Source: Carettochelys insculpta (taxonomy: Eukaryota > Chordata > Testudines > Carettochelyidae). From it: a DNA stretch of 64,000 nt. Where the stretch lies: NCBI RefSeq assembly GCF_033958435.1, contig NC_134158.1, forward strand, positions 4,483,837-4,547,836. The letters run 5' to 3'. A program made the translations under genes and the position numbers. Position 1 is the first letter of the stretch. Each line of letters opens with the position of its first letter. The notes beneath the pieces are model-generated. The model saw only the letters and a program-made list of their open reading frames with translations, did no database searches and was not told the DNA's origin. Shown one piece after another: positions 21,301 through 31,112 of the stretch.

Positions 21301-24300
21301 GAAAATGTTACTGGAAACCACATTAACTGCTGCCTTTTTTTTTGTTAACACACTGAAGAAAAAGAGAATTTAAAGCAACAAAAAATAAATACACTTCATG
21401 AAATTCCCCTCTATAAAATGTATGAAAAAATTCAATGGAAATGTGTTAATCTTTTTTTTTTTTTTCAAAAAAAGTCCAGAATAAAAATTAACTTCATCAA
21501 AACAACATTGTAATTTTGAAAAACACAACCATTTCAATGAAGGATGGACTTTTCCGTTTACTGTCAAACAACCCCGAATTGAGTTAAGGACCTGAGCAAT
21601 GCTGGGTGAATCTGCTAGTGAAGTTATAATCAGGATGTACAGAACATTTCAGCTGTCATAGGGTTAGTTAGAGCATCAGAGGGGAAATGCAGCATGACCT
21701 GCCTATGCCCCAAGAGAAGGGAACTGGGCAGTATTTCTGTCCAAGTGTCTGTCATTTCTCACTCTAGTGGTAACATGACACAATCCATCATTTACAGTCA
21801 AGCCCTGAGATACAGTCACATCTGCTCTGACCGAGTGACAGACACCGAAAACTCCAAGATCTCTACCAAACATTCAGAAACCTGAATTACCCACCAGGAG
21901 AAATGAAAAACAAATCGACAGGGCCAGACAAATACCCAGAAACTGACTTCTCAAAGACAGGCCCAAAAAAGCCAAAAACAGAACACCACACGTGCGTCTA
22001 CACTTGGAACTAACTTTGAACTTCAAAGTTATGCACTACATCAAAGTAGCCAGTAGAGAGTCTACACACATTTTCCCTTCCTTCAAAGTCCTTACTCCAT
22101 TTCTGGGAATGGAGCAGTGCCCATCTTCACAGTTTAACTTCGAAGCAGGGTGTGGGAAGATGCTCAACTATGAAGTAAGCAACTTTGAAGTTATTTTCAT
22201 AGTTTAGACACAGCCCACTTGTTTACCTGCAGCCCCCAACTCAAACCCCTGCAACACACCATTAAAGACCTACGACCTATCTTAAATCAGGATGCCGCTC
22301 TCCAGAAGACCCTAGGTGACCGGTCTGTTCTTTCCTATAGGCAGCCTCCAAACCTAATGAGGATTCCCACCAGCAACCACAGTTGATACCACAATAATAC
22401 TAATCCTGGAACTTTTCCTTGCAACAAGCCCCATTGCCAACTTTGTCCACATATCTATTCTGGGGACACCACCACTGGACATAACCACGTTAATTACAGA
22501 ATCACAGGCACATTCTCCTGTTCCTCAGCTAACATCGTGTATGCCCTCGTCTGCCAACAATGCCCACGCACCCTGTATATAGGACAGACGGCAAACACTC
22601 TTCCACAAAGAATGAATGGACATAGAACAGACGGCAAAAGACTCCAAATTCAGAAACCCGTCAGCCAGCACTTTAATGGAGTGGGTCATCCTGTTAAAGA
22701 CCTGAAAGTTTGTGTTCTACTGAAAAGGGACTTTAACAACTGCCTGCAGAGGGAATGCTCAGAACTAACATTCATAGAACCATAGAACACTCGGACTGGA
22801 AGGGACCTGGGAGGTCATTGAGTCCAGCCTCCTGCCCTCATGGCAGGACCTAGTACTGCCTAAGCCACCCCCGATAGACATTGATCTCACCTGTTCTTAA
22901 ATCTCTCTAGAGATGGAAATTCCACAACCTGCCTAGGCAATTTATTCCAGTGTTTGACCACCCTGACAGTTAGGAACTTTTTCCTAATGTCCAACCAAAA
23001 CCTTTCTTACTGCAGTTTAAGCCCATTGCCTCTTGTTCTATCCTCAGAGGCCAAGCAAAACAATTTTTCTCAATCCTCCTTATGACACCCTTTTAGATAC
23101 CTGAAAACTTTTATCACGTCCCGCCTCAATCTTCTCTTTTCCAAACTAAACAAGCCCAATTCTTTCAGCCTTTCTTGATAGGTCGTGTTCTCCAGACTTT
23201 TGATCATTCTTGTTGCTCTTTTCTGCACCCTTTCCAATTTCTCCACATCTTTCTTGAAATGCGGTGCCCAGAACTGGACACAATGCTCCATCTGAGGCCT
23301 AACCAGCGCAGACTAGAGCAGAATGACTACTTATGTCTTGCTCACAACACACCTGTTAATGCAGCCCAGAATCATGTCTGCTTTTTTTGTTACAGCATCA
23401 CACTGTTGACTCATATTTAGCTTGTGGTCCACTATAATCCCTAGATCCCTTTCTGCCATACTCCTTCCAAGACAGTCGCTTCCAACTCTGTATGTGTGAA
23501 ACTGATTGTTTCTTCCTAAGTGGAGCACTTTGCATTTGTCTTTATTAAACTTCCTCCTGTTTACCTCAGGGCATTTCTCCAATTTGTCCAGATCATTTTG
23601 AATTTTGACCCTATCCTCCAAAGCAGTTGCAACCCCTCCCAGCTTGGTATCTTCTGTGAACTTAATAAGCGTACTTTCTATGCCAATATCTAAATCGTGG
23701 GTGAAGATATTAAACAGAACCGGTCACAAGATCCCTGCGGAACCCCACTTGTTACACCTTTCCAGCAGGAATGAGAACCATTAATAACTACTCTCTGAGT
23801 ACGGTTATCCAGCCAGTTTTGCACCCACCTTATTGTAGCCCCTCTAAGTTGTATTTGCCTAGTTGATTGATAAGAATATCATTCAAGACCATACCAGAGG
23901 CCTTACTAAAGTCTAGGTATACCACATTGTGGCAGGGTGGGGCCAGGAGAGGGGAGACAGGAGTAAAAACAGAGCGGAGACAGAGCTGGCAATCAAAGTG
24001 GGAGCAGCTGAGGAGTAGGCTGCCCTAAATCAATTAGGGCCAGCTGATCCTGCTCAGGGCTGCCTTTATAAGCTCTTCTCCACGCAGGACAAAGGGGAAG
24101 GGTGGTGAAGGAGAGTTTGGGTTCATACGGTGGGGACAGTGGACTAAACAGGGCAGCTGCGGCCCAGGAGTGCAACTGACTCTGCCACGCACATCCACTT
24201 CTTCTCCCTTAGCCACAAGGCTCGTTATCCTATCAAAGAAAGTTCTCAGATTGGTTTGACATGATTTGTTCTTTACAAATCCATGCCGGCTGTTCCCTAT

Positions 24301-27300
24301 CACCTTTCCACTTTCCAAATGTTTACAGATGATTTCCTTAATTACTTGTTCCATTATCTTTCCTGGCACAGAAGTAAAGCTGACTGGCCTGTAGTTTCCT
24401 GGGTTGTTCTTATTCCCCTTCTTATAGATGGCCACTAGATTTGCCTTTTTCCAGTCTTCTGGAATTTCTCCTGTCTCCCTTGATTTTCCAAAGATGATAG
24501 CTAAAGGCTCAACTACCTCCTCTATCAGCTCCTTGAGTATTCAACGATGCATTTCATCAGGTCCTGGTGACTTGCAGACATCTAACTTTTCTACGTGATT
24601 TTTAACTTGTTCTTTTTTATTTTATCTTCTAAAGCTATCCCTTTCCCAGAAGCATTCACTACATTAGGCATTCCTTCCTCAGACTTCCCACTGAAGATTG
24701 CAACAAAAGTCATTAAACATCTCTGCCATTTCCAAGCTTCCTGTTACTGTTTCTCCCTCCTCACTGTGTAATTCAAACTCACAAAATATGAGGACTAGAA
24801 GGGACCTCAGAAGGTCATCAAGTCCAGCTCCCTGCCCTCAAGGCAGCACCAAGTACTACCTAGACCATCACTGGAAGACATTTATCTAACCTGTTCTTAA
24901 ATATCTCCAGAGATGGAGATTCCACAACCTCCCTAAGCAATTTATTCCAGTGTTTGACCACCCTGACAGTTAGGAGCTTTTTCCTAATGTCCAACCTAAA
25001 CCTCCCTAGCTGCAGTTTAAGCTTATTGCTTCTTGTTCTATCAAATTCATATTCAAATTTGACAGATTAACATGCGGTTTGAACAGCAACAGCAATTACC
25101 TGACCTGTTATAAGGACTCTTCTACATACTTCAATGTTTTATCTAACTCTTAACTTCCCCACCTTACATACACCCACATACACCCACATACCCCACTGTC
25201 CCTCTGCTCTTCTGATTTACCAACCTGAAGAACAATTATTCTGATTTGTTAACCTTGGTAACAATTTTTGGACCTCATATATCGAGTCTGTTCTGGTATG
25301 GCTATGGTCTGAAGAAGAGGGTCTGTCCCACAAAAGCTTGTCATCTAATAAATTATTTTGTTAGTCTTTAAAGCACTACATGACTAGTGTTTTGTTTTGA
25401 TAGAATACAGACTAACACCACTATCTCTCTATCTCTAATGGTAACTGTAATGGCACAAGATACTTTTGGAACAAATAAGATTTTTAATTAATCAACCTGT
25501 GTGTGGTCGACCCCAAGTTTGTGCCATTTTCACCCAGCAATTAAATAGAAGCACAACCTAATTGTGAATCAATTGAACAGAGCCTTTCACATTCCATTAA
25601 CTCACTTTCCCTTCCTAGATCCCTTGTAGGTACCTTTGAACTTGCTCAAAGTCTTGGAGAGAGCAGTAGTTTTCATGGAGAAACCACTGACTTGTCTTTC
25701 CAGTTCAGGGGAAATCTCCTCTGGCGGCTGGAACTTCCCCTTCTTACACCTGGACAGAAACAACGTCAGATGGTGATACGGCATTTAGTGACTCGGTTCT
25801 TCAGTTCTTGTCAGTGAGTCTCTGCTCTAACAGGCTGGGCGTTAGAATCCCTCGGCCTCTCCCAGCCTGAGAGCAGGTGCAGCACAGCCCAGGGCCCTGC
25901 AACATCCACTCGAAGGCCCTATTAATATTCTTGAAATCCGGCCTGGAGAGACCAGCTCTGGGGACAAAACGGGAATTGCGTCTCCATGGCCCATTCACGC
26001 CTTGGCCTCCAGGCTCTGAGGGACAGGATGCTGCCAGTGGAAGTGCTGTACAAATCTGCCCACTAGGAACTAGACTCAGACACCAATTCACCCAGTGCCC
26101 AGCAGTAACAAGCCAATGTTCCAGCCTCATAGTCCTGGGGCAGCCGGTCCCCCAGGGAGGTGACTCCTCTAGAGAATACCTGAGGTCAGACTTTGCCATT
26201 GAGGGGATAATTGTAAAGTCTGTGCAAGGGTGAGACCCTCAGGCTGGAGATGATCGGGGATATTTGTAGCTTAGATGTGACCCTCCCCTAACATCTCACT
26301 GAAGAGCCCTGGGGAGATTCGGTGCTAACATCATCTCTCAGCTCTTTCCCAACACTGGGAGGTGGGAGGGGAGTGAGAGCCACGTACCTCCTCAAGGTGC
26401 TTCTGACGTCCTACAGGGGAAGGAGACAAAAGAATCTCAGTCCCATACAACACACACAGGGGATCCCAAGGAAGGGAGTTTGCAAATCTAGGGAAGAGGG
26501 GCCCTGCCCTGGCCCCAGGGCCTTCGATTCCCTGAGCTACTGGGGCTTTACCATCTCTAATATCTCTGTGTTTGTAACTCGAGACTTCTGACTGTTGGAC
26601 CCCAGAGCTTATGATTCAGGAGCCTCCCTTCCCTGTGTGGGGAGCTGGGACGTTTGTTACCACAGGCACCAGCTTCCACTTCTCCCAGGGGGTGCAGAAC
26701 CCCACTCCCACTCCACCCCTCCAGCAATGCCACACTTTGCCCCACCTCTTCCTGCCCCCGCACTTCCTCTTCCCCTTCCCCTTCCCCATCTCCATCTGTG
26801 CCCATCCCCTCCCCCCAGCACACCCTTGACTTGTTTCTTTCCTCCCCATCCCACATCTCCCCCCCCAGCTGACTGTGGCTGGCAGGACGTGCAGGGAGAA
26901 GTGGAGGAGCTGTGGCTGGTGGGTGCAAAGCAACAACTTAACTTTTTCAATGGGATCTCCAGCCCTGGGGCACACACAGAGTCTCTGTGTTTCCCTCAAT
27001 CTCACCTGCAGGAATTCACTCGTTGGCTTCTGACACTTCCCCTCCATCTCACCCATCAGCTCACTGAGACGGGAAATCTGCGCAGAGAGTTCACTGACAC
27101 TGTCATTCTGGAGCCTCACAATCTCCTCCTCCAGCTTCTCCAGCTGGGCCAGCAGGAGTCGCTCTTGTTCCTCCAGGAACTGCCGCAGCTGCTGGAATTC
27201 CCATACGATTTTCTGCCTCTCGGTTTGTGTCTGTTTCTGTAGGAAGACAGGGGACGGGCTGGTCAGGGACATGGGTGGAGCCTGGGCCCTGTTATGGGGA

Positions 27301-30300
27301 GCTGAGTGTGCAGGAGGGAGAACATCTTTGAAAAACCTAATATCTGACGTTTGACTCTATTCTGTGCACACAAGGCAAAGGATTCTCTCACAGTTTTCCC
27401 CTTTGTCCCCTGTTATTGCTGTAAGGGAGGTTTCTAGGCCTGTGATGCTCAACATATTATGTTATTCAAGGACTCTGGGAGTTCAGGCAGCAGGAGGCCG
27501 GGCTCAGCGCCGCACTGACAGAGACGCAAGTGGAGAAAAAAGAAGGAAGTGTGTGTGAACAAAAGGAGCAGATACAGCAGGCAGCACTGCCTGGGGACAG
27601 TCCGTTCCCTTGGGGAGGGTTTGTGGGAAAGGCACAAGGGACAGATACTAACTCATCCCCTGCAATGGAATCCCTGCCCTGAGCCATTTATACTCTAACT
27701 GCAATGGAAGCTCAGGGCTTGTCTGCACACGGCTCTAACCCAGCAATCCCCGATCACAGAGACACTCACTAGCCCTCCTTCACCAAGGCCACACAGGAGT
27801 CTGCCTCCAAACAGACCTCCCTCTGCCAGCCCTGATGGTTCATAACAATCGGCACCTACCAGGTACTCCCGGCTTTTCTCTTCTCCAGTCGCTTTCAGTC
27901 CCAGCAGCTTTTCACTCTCTTCCCTCAGAGTCTTCAAACAGGCCTGGATTTTTCCCTGAGGAAACAGAAAGGATTTGGGAGGTTTTACTTTGGGTCGAGA
28001 GGGGGGTGGCGCTGGGTGTTTCTCCCCAGGACTCAAGATAACTGTTAATCTTTGTGAGGTCAATACTCCCCAGGAGAGGACACGTTATTAATGCAGCCCC
28101 AGGGCTGGTCACAGCCAGACATGTTACAAATTCACGTTAGGGCTTTTCAGTAATTTGTGTGAGATCTGGGTTCTGCCCAAGCTTTGTTGGTACTTGCGAA
28201 TTGCGGAGTGGTGCAGCACATTCCAGGACACTGGAGTCACATGGGGGTGAACCAGCTGCTCCATCTGAGCCCTGTTGTGGGTGGGCTGAGGGCATCTGAG
28301 ACCCACACAGCGTTCAGCCCAGCGACCTCCTCTAGTGCCGGCCGCAGCATCTGAGTTTAACCCCTTGTGGAGCTGCACAGGAGTTCAGCCTCCCAGTGGG
28401 AGCCTCCTCTCCCTGTTGGGCCTGGGGCCTTCAGCAGCGCGTCTTTCCCTCCCAACGGCTGCTCCTCTTCACTGCTCAGTGCCGGTGAGATGGGCCTCAT
28501 AGCCTAGTGGCTGGATACGGGACATGGCCTTGGAAAATTGGGGGTTTATACCCAGCTCTGCCACTGACCTGCTGAGTGGGCTTGGACAAGTCACTTCCCC
28601 TCCACATGCCTCAGATTCTCTTCCCACCCTTTGTCTGTCTTGACCAGTTAGAGTGTAAATGGCTCAGGGCAGGAATTGTCCCTCACTAGGTTCTGTGCAG
28701 GGCCCCACACACCCAAGGGCAGATCACATCTGGGGTCTGTAGGAGCTGCTGAGGTGCCAATTACAACAATAAACCCTGTGATAGAATTGGCAATAAGAGC
28801 CACAACTTGTAACTCGCCCTTCTGCAGCCTGAAGGCAGCTCTCTCACCTAGAACAGCCTGCAGCCCCTGTGAGTCAAACTTCACAGACCATTGAGCAGCT
28901 CCTGGTCTGTGCAGAGTGCCCATGGGTCCCTGGGGAGCAGGGTTTGAAAGGGATCCCACTCCCATTTTACAACAGCCGCTATAAAAGGCAGGCAGCCAGT
29001 AAAGACCCACGTGGAGCCAGCTGCCTTCTGCAAAGATGAGTGAGTGAGGGCTGGGGGATGAGGTGGATGAGGTTATATGGGGGACTGGAGATGGCTGTCT
29101 TCAGTGATGGGGACGGGGATGAGGATGGGGATGGGGTAAGAGCAGGGGGCTGGAGGTACCTGGCTTTGTGGGAGGGGAGGGCCTCTGGCAGTTGGCTCGT
29201 GGGGCTTGCGGTGCTCAGGCGGCTGGCCCTGGCAGATTGGGGATTGGGCAGCTGACCCTGGCAATGGGCAGCTCGGGCATCTTGGGCTGGTGGGTGGGCA
29301 GCTGGCCCCAGCAGCACAGGGCTTATATGGCTGGGGCTGGCAGGTGGGTGGCTGGCCCCAACACCATGAGGCCCAGATGGCTGTCCCCAGCAGCGTGGGG
29401 CTTGGGCATCTCAGGATGGTGGGCAGGTGGCTGACCCTGCCAGTGTGGTGCTTGGGTGGGCAGCTGGCCTGCAGCTGGGGCAGGTGGCTGGTGGGTGAGT
29501 CGCTGGCCCTAGCAGTGCGGGGCTCAGGCAGGCGGCTCTGGCAGTGCAGGTCTTGGGCTGGCAGGTGGCTGGCATGGGGCTCAGGCAGCTGGCCAGCTGG
29601 GGCTGCACCAGGCACCTGCAAGGGGCCAGGAAAAACTATTTGTACTTATTTTTAACTTCAAATGACATTTCTGTATCAAGTTGTTGTGTTTATTTTAAAT
29701 GATGTATTGCATTTTTTCTTGAAAGGGGGTTTGGATGATGGCAAAGAAGAGGTAGGGGGTGAAGGAGTCTCTAAAATATAAATAGGGGCATGATGCCAAA
29801 AAGTTTGGGAACCACTGCTTTAAACCAACCACCCCCCAACCTACAGAACTGAAAGCCATTTACAAGCCCTCAGGGTAATTGCTCAGTCATGAGGAAAACT
29901 AACCCTGAACAGTATGAGAGAGAGAGAGAGAGAGCCTATAATGACCTAAAAATTCCTATCCCCGTTCAAACCAGGTGCTTTTTAGGTCATTATAGGGGCT
30001 CTTTTGCATACTTGGCTTAATCTAAATTCTTGACACCCCCCCCCACCTTCTGCCCCTCTGCTCTCCGATTTGCTCACCTTGATCATTTTTTTTTCTGATT
30101 TCTCAACCTCGATTGCTATTTTTGGTTCTCTGTGCCTTAAATATTGAGTCTGTTCTGGTCTGGCTATGGGCTGAAGAAACGGGTTTGTCCCACAAAAGCT
30201 CATCACCTAATAAACTATTTTGTTAGTCTTTAGAGTGCGATTGCACTGCTTTTTTGTTTTAACCTCAATCTCCAGCAATGGCCGTTATTAGCACCTCTAA

Positions 30301-31071
30301 CTCTCAACAAGCACACAGGGTGTATTTCCAACTACACACAACAATTACACACTCAGCATGTCAGAATGTTAAAAATAATCAATGACAAAATAATCTTTTG
30401 TTCAAAGCATCTCTAAGTTATGCATATTGACAGTCACAGCCCATTTTCCATACAGCATTGGGGGGAGGGGTGTCCCTCACAAGACAAACTTAAAAACTTA
30501 AAAACTTCCTTTGTTGCCTTTTTGCCAGGCTGGAGCATCACGAATTTGTACAGCAACTTTCAGGCCCTGAAGGCTGCACACACCGGAATGGTGCCATTGA
30601 CTTGTCAGTAAAATGCAAAGTTATTACCCATCAGCCTGGACAGCAGCTCCGTACCTTGTACTCCTGGGCAGCCTCCTGGATGGGAACCACAGTGTGAGCG
30701 CGGTGAGCCTTGGATCTATCACACACCACACAGATGGGGGTTTGATCCTCTTCACAGAACAGCTTCAGAGCCTCCTGGTGCTCCCCACACACCCCGTCCC
30801 CGCCTGCTCCCTTCGCTGCCTGCAAACTCAGACGTTTGGTTATTTCTACCATGTTTGCCAGCTGCCTGTTGGTCTGGAGGCTTCTCTGTTGCACAGGTTT
30901 TCTGCACTGAGGGCAGGAGGCGGCTGGGTCGGGTCCCTCCCAGCACTGGCTGATGCAGGCTCGGCAGAAGTTGTGCCCACACTCCAGAGTGACCGGGGCT
31001 GTGAAATACTCCAGACAGACGGGACATGTGGCTTCTTCCTGGAGACTTTGCAGGGGGCTCCCTGCAGCCAT
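17813..31071 (-). CDS. TRIM E3 ubiquitin ligase, RING/B-box/coiled-coil/B30.2 (TRIM39/RFP-like), 8 coding exons
   Basis: Likely an E3 ubiquitin ligase of TRIM class C-IV, many of which act in innate immunity. Exons in transcript order: 31071-30655, 27955-27860, 27236-27006, 26410-26388, 25749-25634, 20621-20601, 19836-19816, 18330-17813. Lengths are 417, 96, 231, 23, 116, 21, 21 and 518 nt. Every exon has AG/GT borders and matching phase, giving 480 codons with no stop. Domains: RING ~16-57, B-box 2 ~93-132, coiled coil ~140-250, linker, PRY-SPRY ~310-480. Exon sizes 96/231/23/116 are the classic TRIM pattern. The start is in strong Kozak context (GCCATGG). An ISRE lies 28 bp upstream of the ATG. 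Two in-phase 21-nt exons before B30.2 recall the heptad exons of butyrophilins. Which TRIM orthologue it is cannot be decided. It appears functional. Confidence 0.9.
18331..19815. other. TRIM intron before B30.2
   Basis: Unique-looking intron sequence. No exon, repeat or RNA gene recognised. Confidence 0.4.
19816..19836 (-). CDS. TRIM microexon b (21 nt)
   Basis: Acceptor TCTTTAG| and donor |GTAAGTG bracket 21 nt encoding SKPHMGI in frame with microexon a and with the B30.2 exon. Either or both microexons could be skipped without breaking the frame. Confidence 0.72.
20601..20621 (-). CDS. TRIM microexon a (21 nt)
   Basis: Acceptor TTTCAG| and donor |GTAAGTG bracket exactly 21 nt, which translate as DKLNEEI across the phase-1 borders. 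Seven residues make one helical heptad. The flanks are related to those of microexon b, so the pair probably arose by tandem duplication. Confidence 0.72.
20750..20940 (+). mobile_element. Two short CR1 3'-end fragments
   Basis: Near 20780-20815 and 20875-20940 the plus strand carries the CR1 3' signature (ACTCGATGGCCTCTCAAGG, then TCCAGTTCTGTGATTCTA). Both are severely 5'-truncated and lie in a TRIM intron. Confidence 0.75.
21694..21988 (+). mobile_element. Penelope-like element fragment (5' piece), copy 3
   Basis: Plus-strand translation matches the region between RT and nuclease of the 11.9-kb copy ([16 protein letters not shown]; compare SIVYSQALRYNRICS), then drifts out of frame. The element is interrupted at 21989 by a MITE and resumes at 22216. 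Confidence 0.75.
21989..22215. mobile_element. MITE copy B inserted in Penelope fragment
   Basis: Same order and ends as 14645-14852: GTGCGTCTACACTTGGAACT at the start and TTTAGACACAGCCC at the end, with TTCGAAG/TTTGAAG motifs between. It splits the Penelope fragment. Confidence 0.7.
22216..22784 (+). mobile_element. Penelope-like GIY-YIG fragment, copy 3 continued
   Basis: Plus strand encodes a Cys motif near [12 protein letters not shown], then [18 protein letters not shown] and downstream [14 protein letters not shown]. The nuclease core is readable but earlier frames are broken. Its 3' end is replaced by a CR1 tail at 22785. Confidence 0.8.
22785..24777 (-). mobile_element. CR1 LINE, 5'-truncated, minus strand
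   Basis: The 3' end (plus strand ATAGAACCATAGAACACTCG) is at 22785. Minus-strand pieces of ORF2 appear in three frames: [17 protein letters not shown] near 24400, [20 protein letters not shown] near 23550, and [20 protein letters not shown] near 23280. Many stops and frameshifts make it inactive. A 250-bp element is inserted at ~23928-24189. Confidence 0.88.
23928..24189. mobile_element. ~260-bp insertion in CR1 with short inverted ends
   Basis: Interrupts otherwise contiguous CR1 sequence (GGTATACCACAT / CACATCCACTTC). It begins TGTGGCAGGG and ends CTCTGCCACG, giving an 8-bp inverted end (TGTGGCAG/CTGCCAC). The duplicated CACAT at the borders may be the target-site duplication. Either a solo LTR or a nonautonomous DNA element; family unknown. 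Confidence 0.55.
24778..25040 (-). mobile_element. CR1 3'-end fragment
   Basis: A second, separate CR1 3' tail (AGAAGGGACCTCAGAAGG, CTCCAGAGATGGAGATTCCA). It is nested against the previous CR1 and independently truncated. Confidence 0.85.
25270..25425 (+). mobile_element. Penelope 3'-end fragment
   Basis: Contains GGTCTGTCCCACAAAAGCTT, CATCTAATAAATTATTTTGT and TTAGTCTTTAAAGCACTACA, the recurring 3' end of this Penelope family. No coding sequence remains. Confidence 0.7.
25634..25749 (-). CDS. TRIM exon 5 (116 nt)
   Basis: Acceptor CTGTCCAG|GTGTAAG and donor CAAAG|GTACC. Encodes [17 protein letters not shown] onward, a linker between coiled coil and B30.2. Entry phase 2, exit phase 1, as in TRIM39/RFP-type genes. 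Confidence 0.88.
26388..26410 (-). CDS. TRIM exon 4 (23 nt)
   Basis: Acceptor CCTGTAG|GACGTC and donor GAG|GTACGTG. Encodes DVRSTLR plus two bases. The length and the DVRSTLR motif are diagnostic of TRIM genes. Confidence 0.9.
27006..27236 (-). CDS. TRIM exon 3: coiled coil (231 nt)
   Basis: Acceptor CCTACAG|AAACAG and donor CTGCAG|GTGAG, 77 residues in phase 0. Heptad-rich helix with [18 protein letters not shown]. It is homologous to the isolated exons at 1407-1643 and 35952-36164, but 18 nt longer than the latter. Confidence 0.92.
27860..27955 (-). CDS. TRIM exon 2 (96 nt)
   Basis: Acceptor CCTCAG|GG and donor CTG|GTAGG, phase 0 at both ends. It encodes 32 residues, [18 protein letters not shown] onward, the start of the coiled coil. 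96 nt is the usual size of this exon in TRIM genes. Confidence 0.9.
28495..28730 (+). mobile_element. MIR-type SINE in TRIM intron
   Basis: A tRNA-derived head (CATAGCCTAGTGGCTGGATA) and a box B-like GGGGGTTTATACCCAGCTC are followed by the conserved core TCTGCCACTGACCTGCTGAG and TGGACAAGTCACTTCCCCT. These are hallmarks of MIR/CORE-SINEs. Strongly diverged, so old. Confidence 0.75.
29160..29625. repeat. Degenerate GC-rich minisatellite
   Basis: Variants of GGGCAGCTGGCCCCAGCAG and GGTGGCTGG repeat irregularly, unit about 30-45 bp, more than ten copies. A GATGGGGATG cluster lies just before at 29105-29140. Intronic. Confidence 0.7.
29911..29996. repeat. (GA)n microsatellite and 18-bp perfect hairpin
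   Basis: A GA run at 29915-29934 leads into an inverted repeat. The left arm at 29935-29952 (CCTATAATGACCTAAAAA) is perfectly complementary to the right arm at 29979-29996, with a 26-nt loop. Confidence 0.85.
30140..30265 (+). mobile_element. Penelope 3'-end fragment
   Basis: TTTGTCCCACAAAAGCTCAT, CACCTAATAAACTATTTTGT and TTAGTCTTTAGAGTGCGA, the same family as 25270-25425. Intronic. Confidence 0.7.
30655..31071 (-). CDS. TRIM exon 1: RING + B-box 2
   Basis: Starts at the ATG and ends AAG|GTACGG, phase 0, 139 codons. The RING zinc ligands are complete: CPVC, then CGHNFCRAC, then CPQC (C3HC4), consistent with E2 binding. The B-box has CGEH, FCEED, CVVCD and the terminal H..H. No damage seen. 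Confidence 0.92.
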
Positions 31072-31098
31072 GGCTCCCTCTGGGCTGGGAACAGGGTG

Positions 31099-31112
31099 AG
31101 TTTCACTTTCCT
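31099..31112 (-). promoter_or_regulatory. Interferon-stimulated response element (ISRE)
   Basis: The minus strand reads GGAAAGTGAAACT, a perfect match to the GGAAANNGAAACT consensus bound by ISGF3/IRF factors. It lies 28 bp upstream of the TRIM ATG, in the right place for a core promoter with a short 5' UTR. Many TRIM genes are interferon-induced. Regulation is inferred, not shown. Confidence 0.7.

Noticed and set aside
29168..29655. Repeat-rich ORFs on both strands at the minisatellite
   Set aside because: Open frames follow from the repeat unit itself; strongly biased Gly/Trp/Ala or Pro/Ser/Cys composition.
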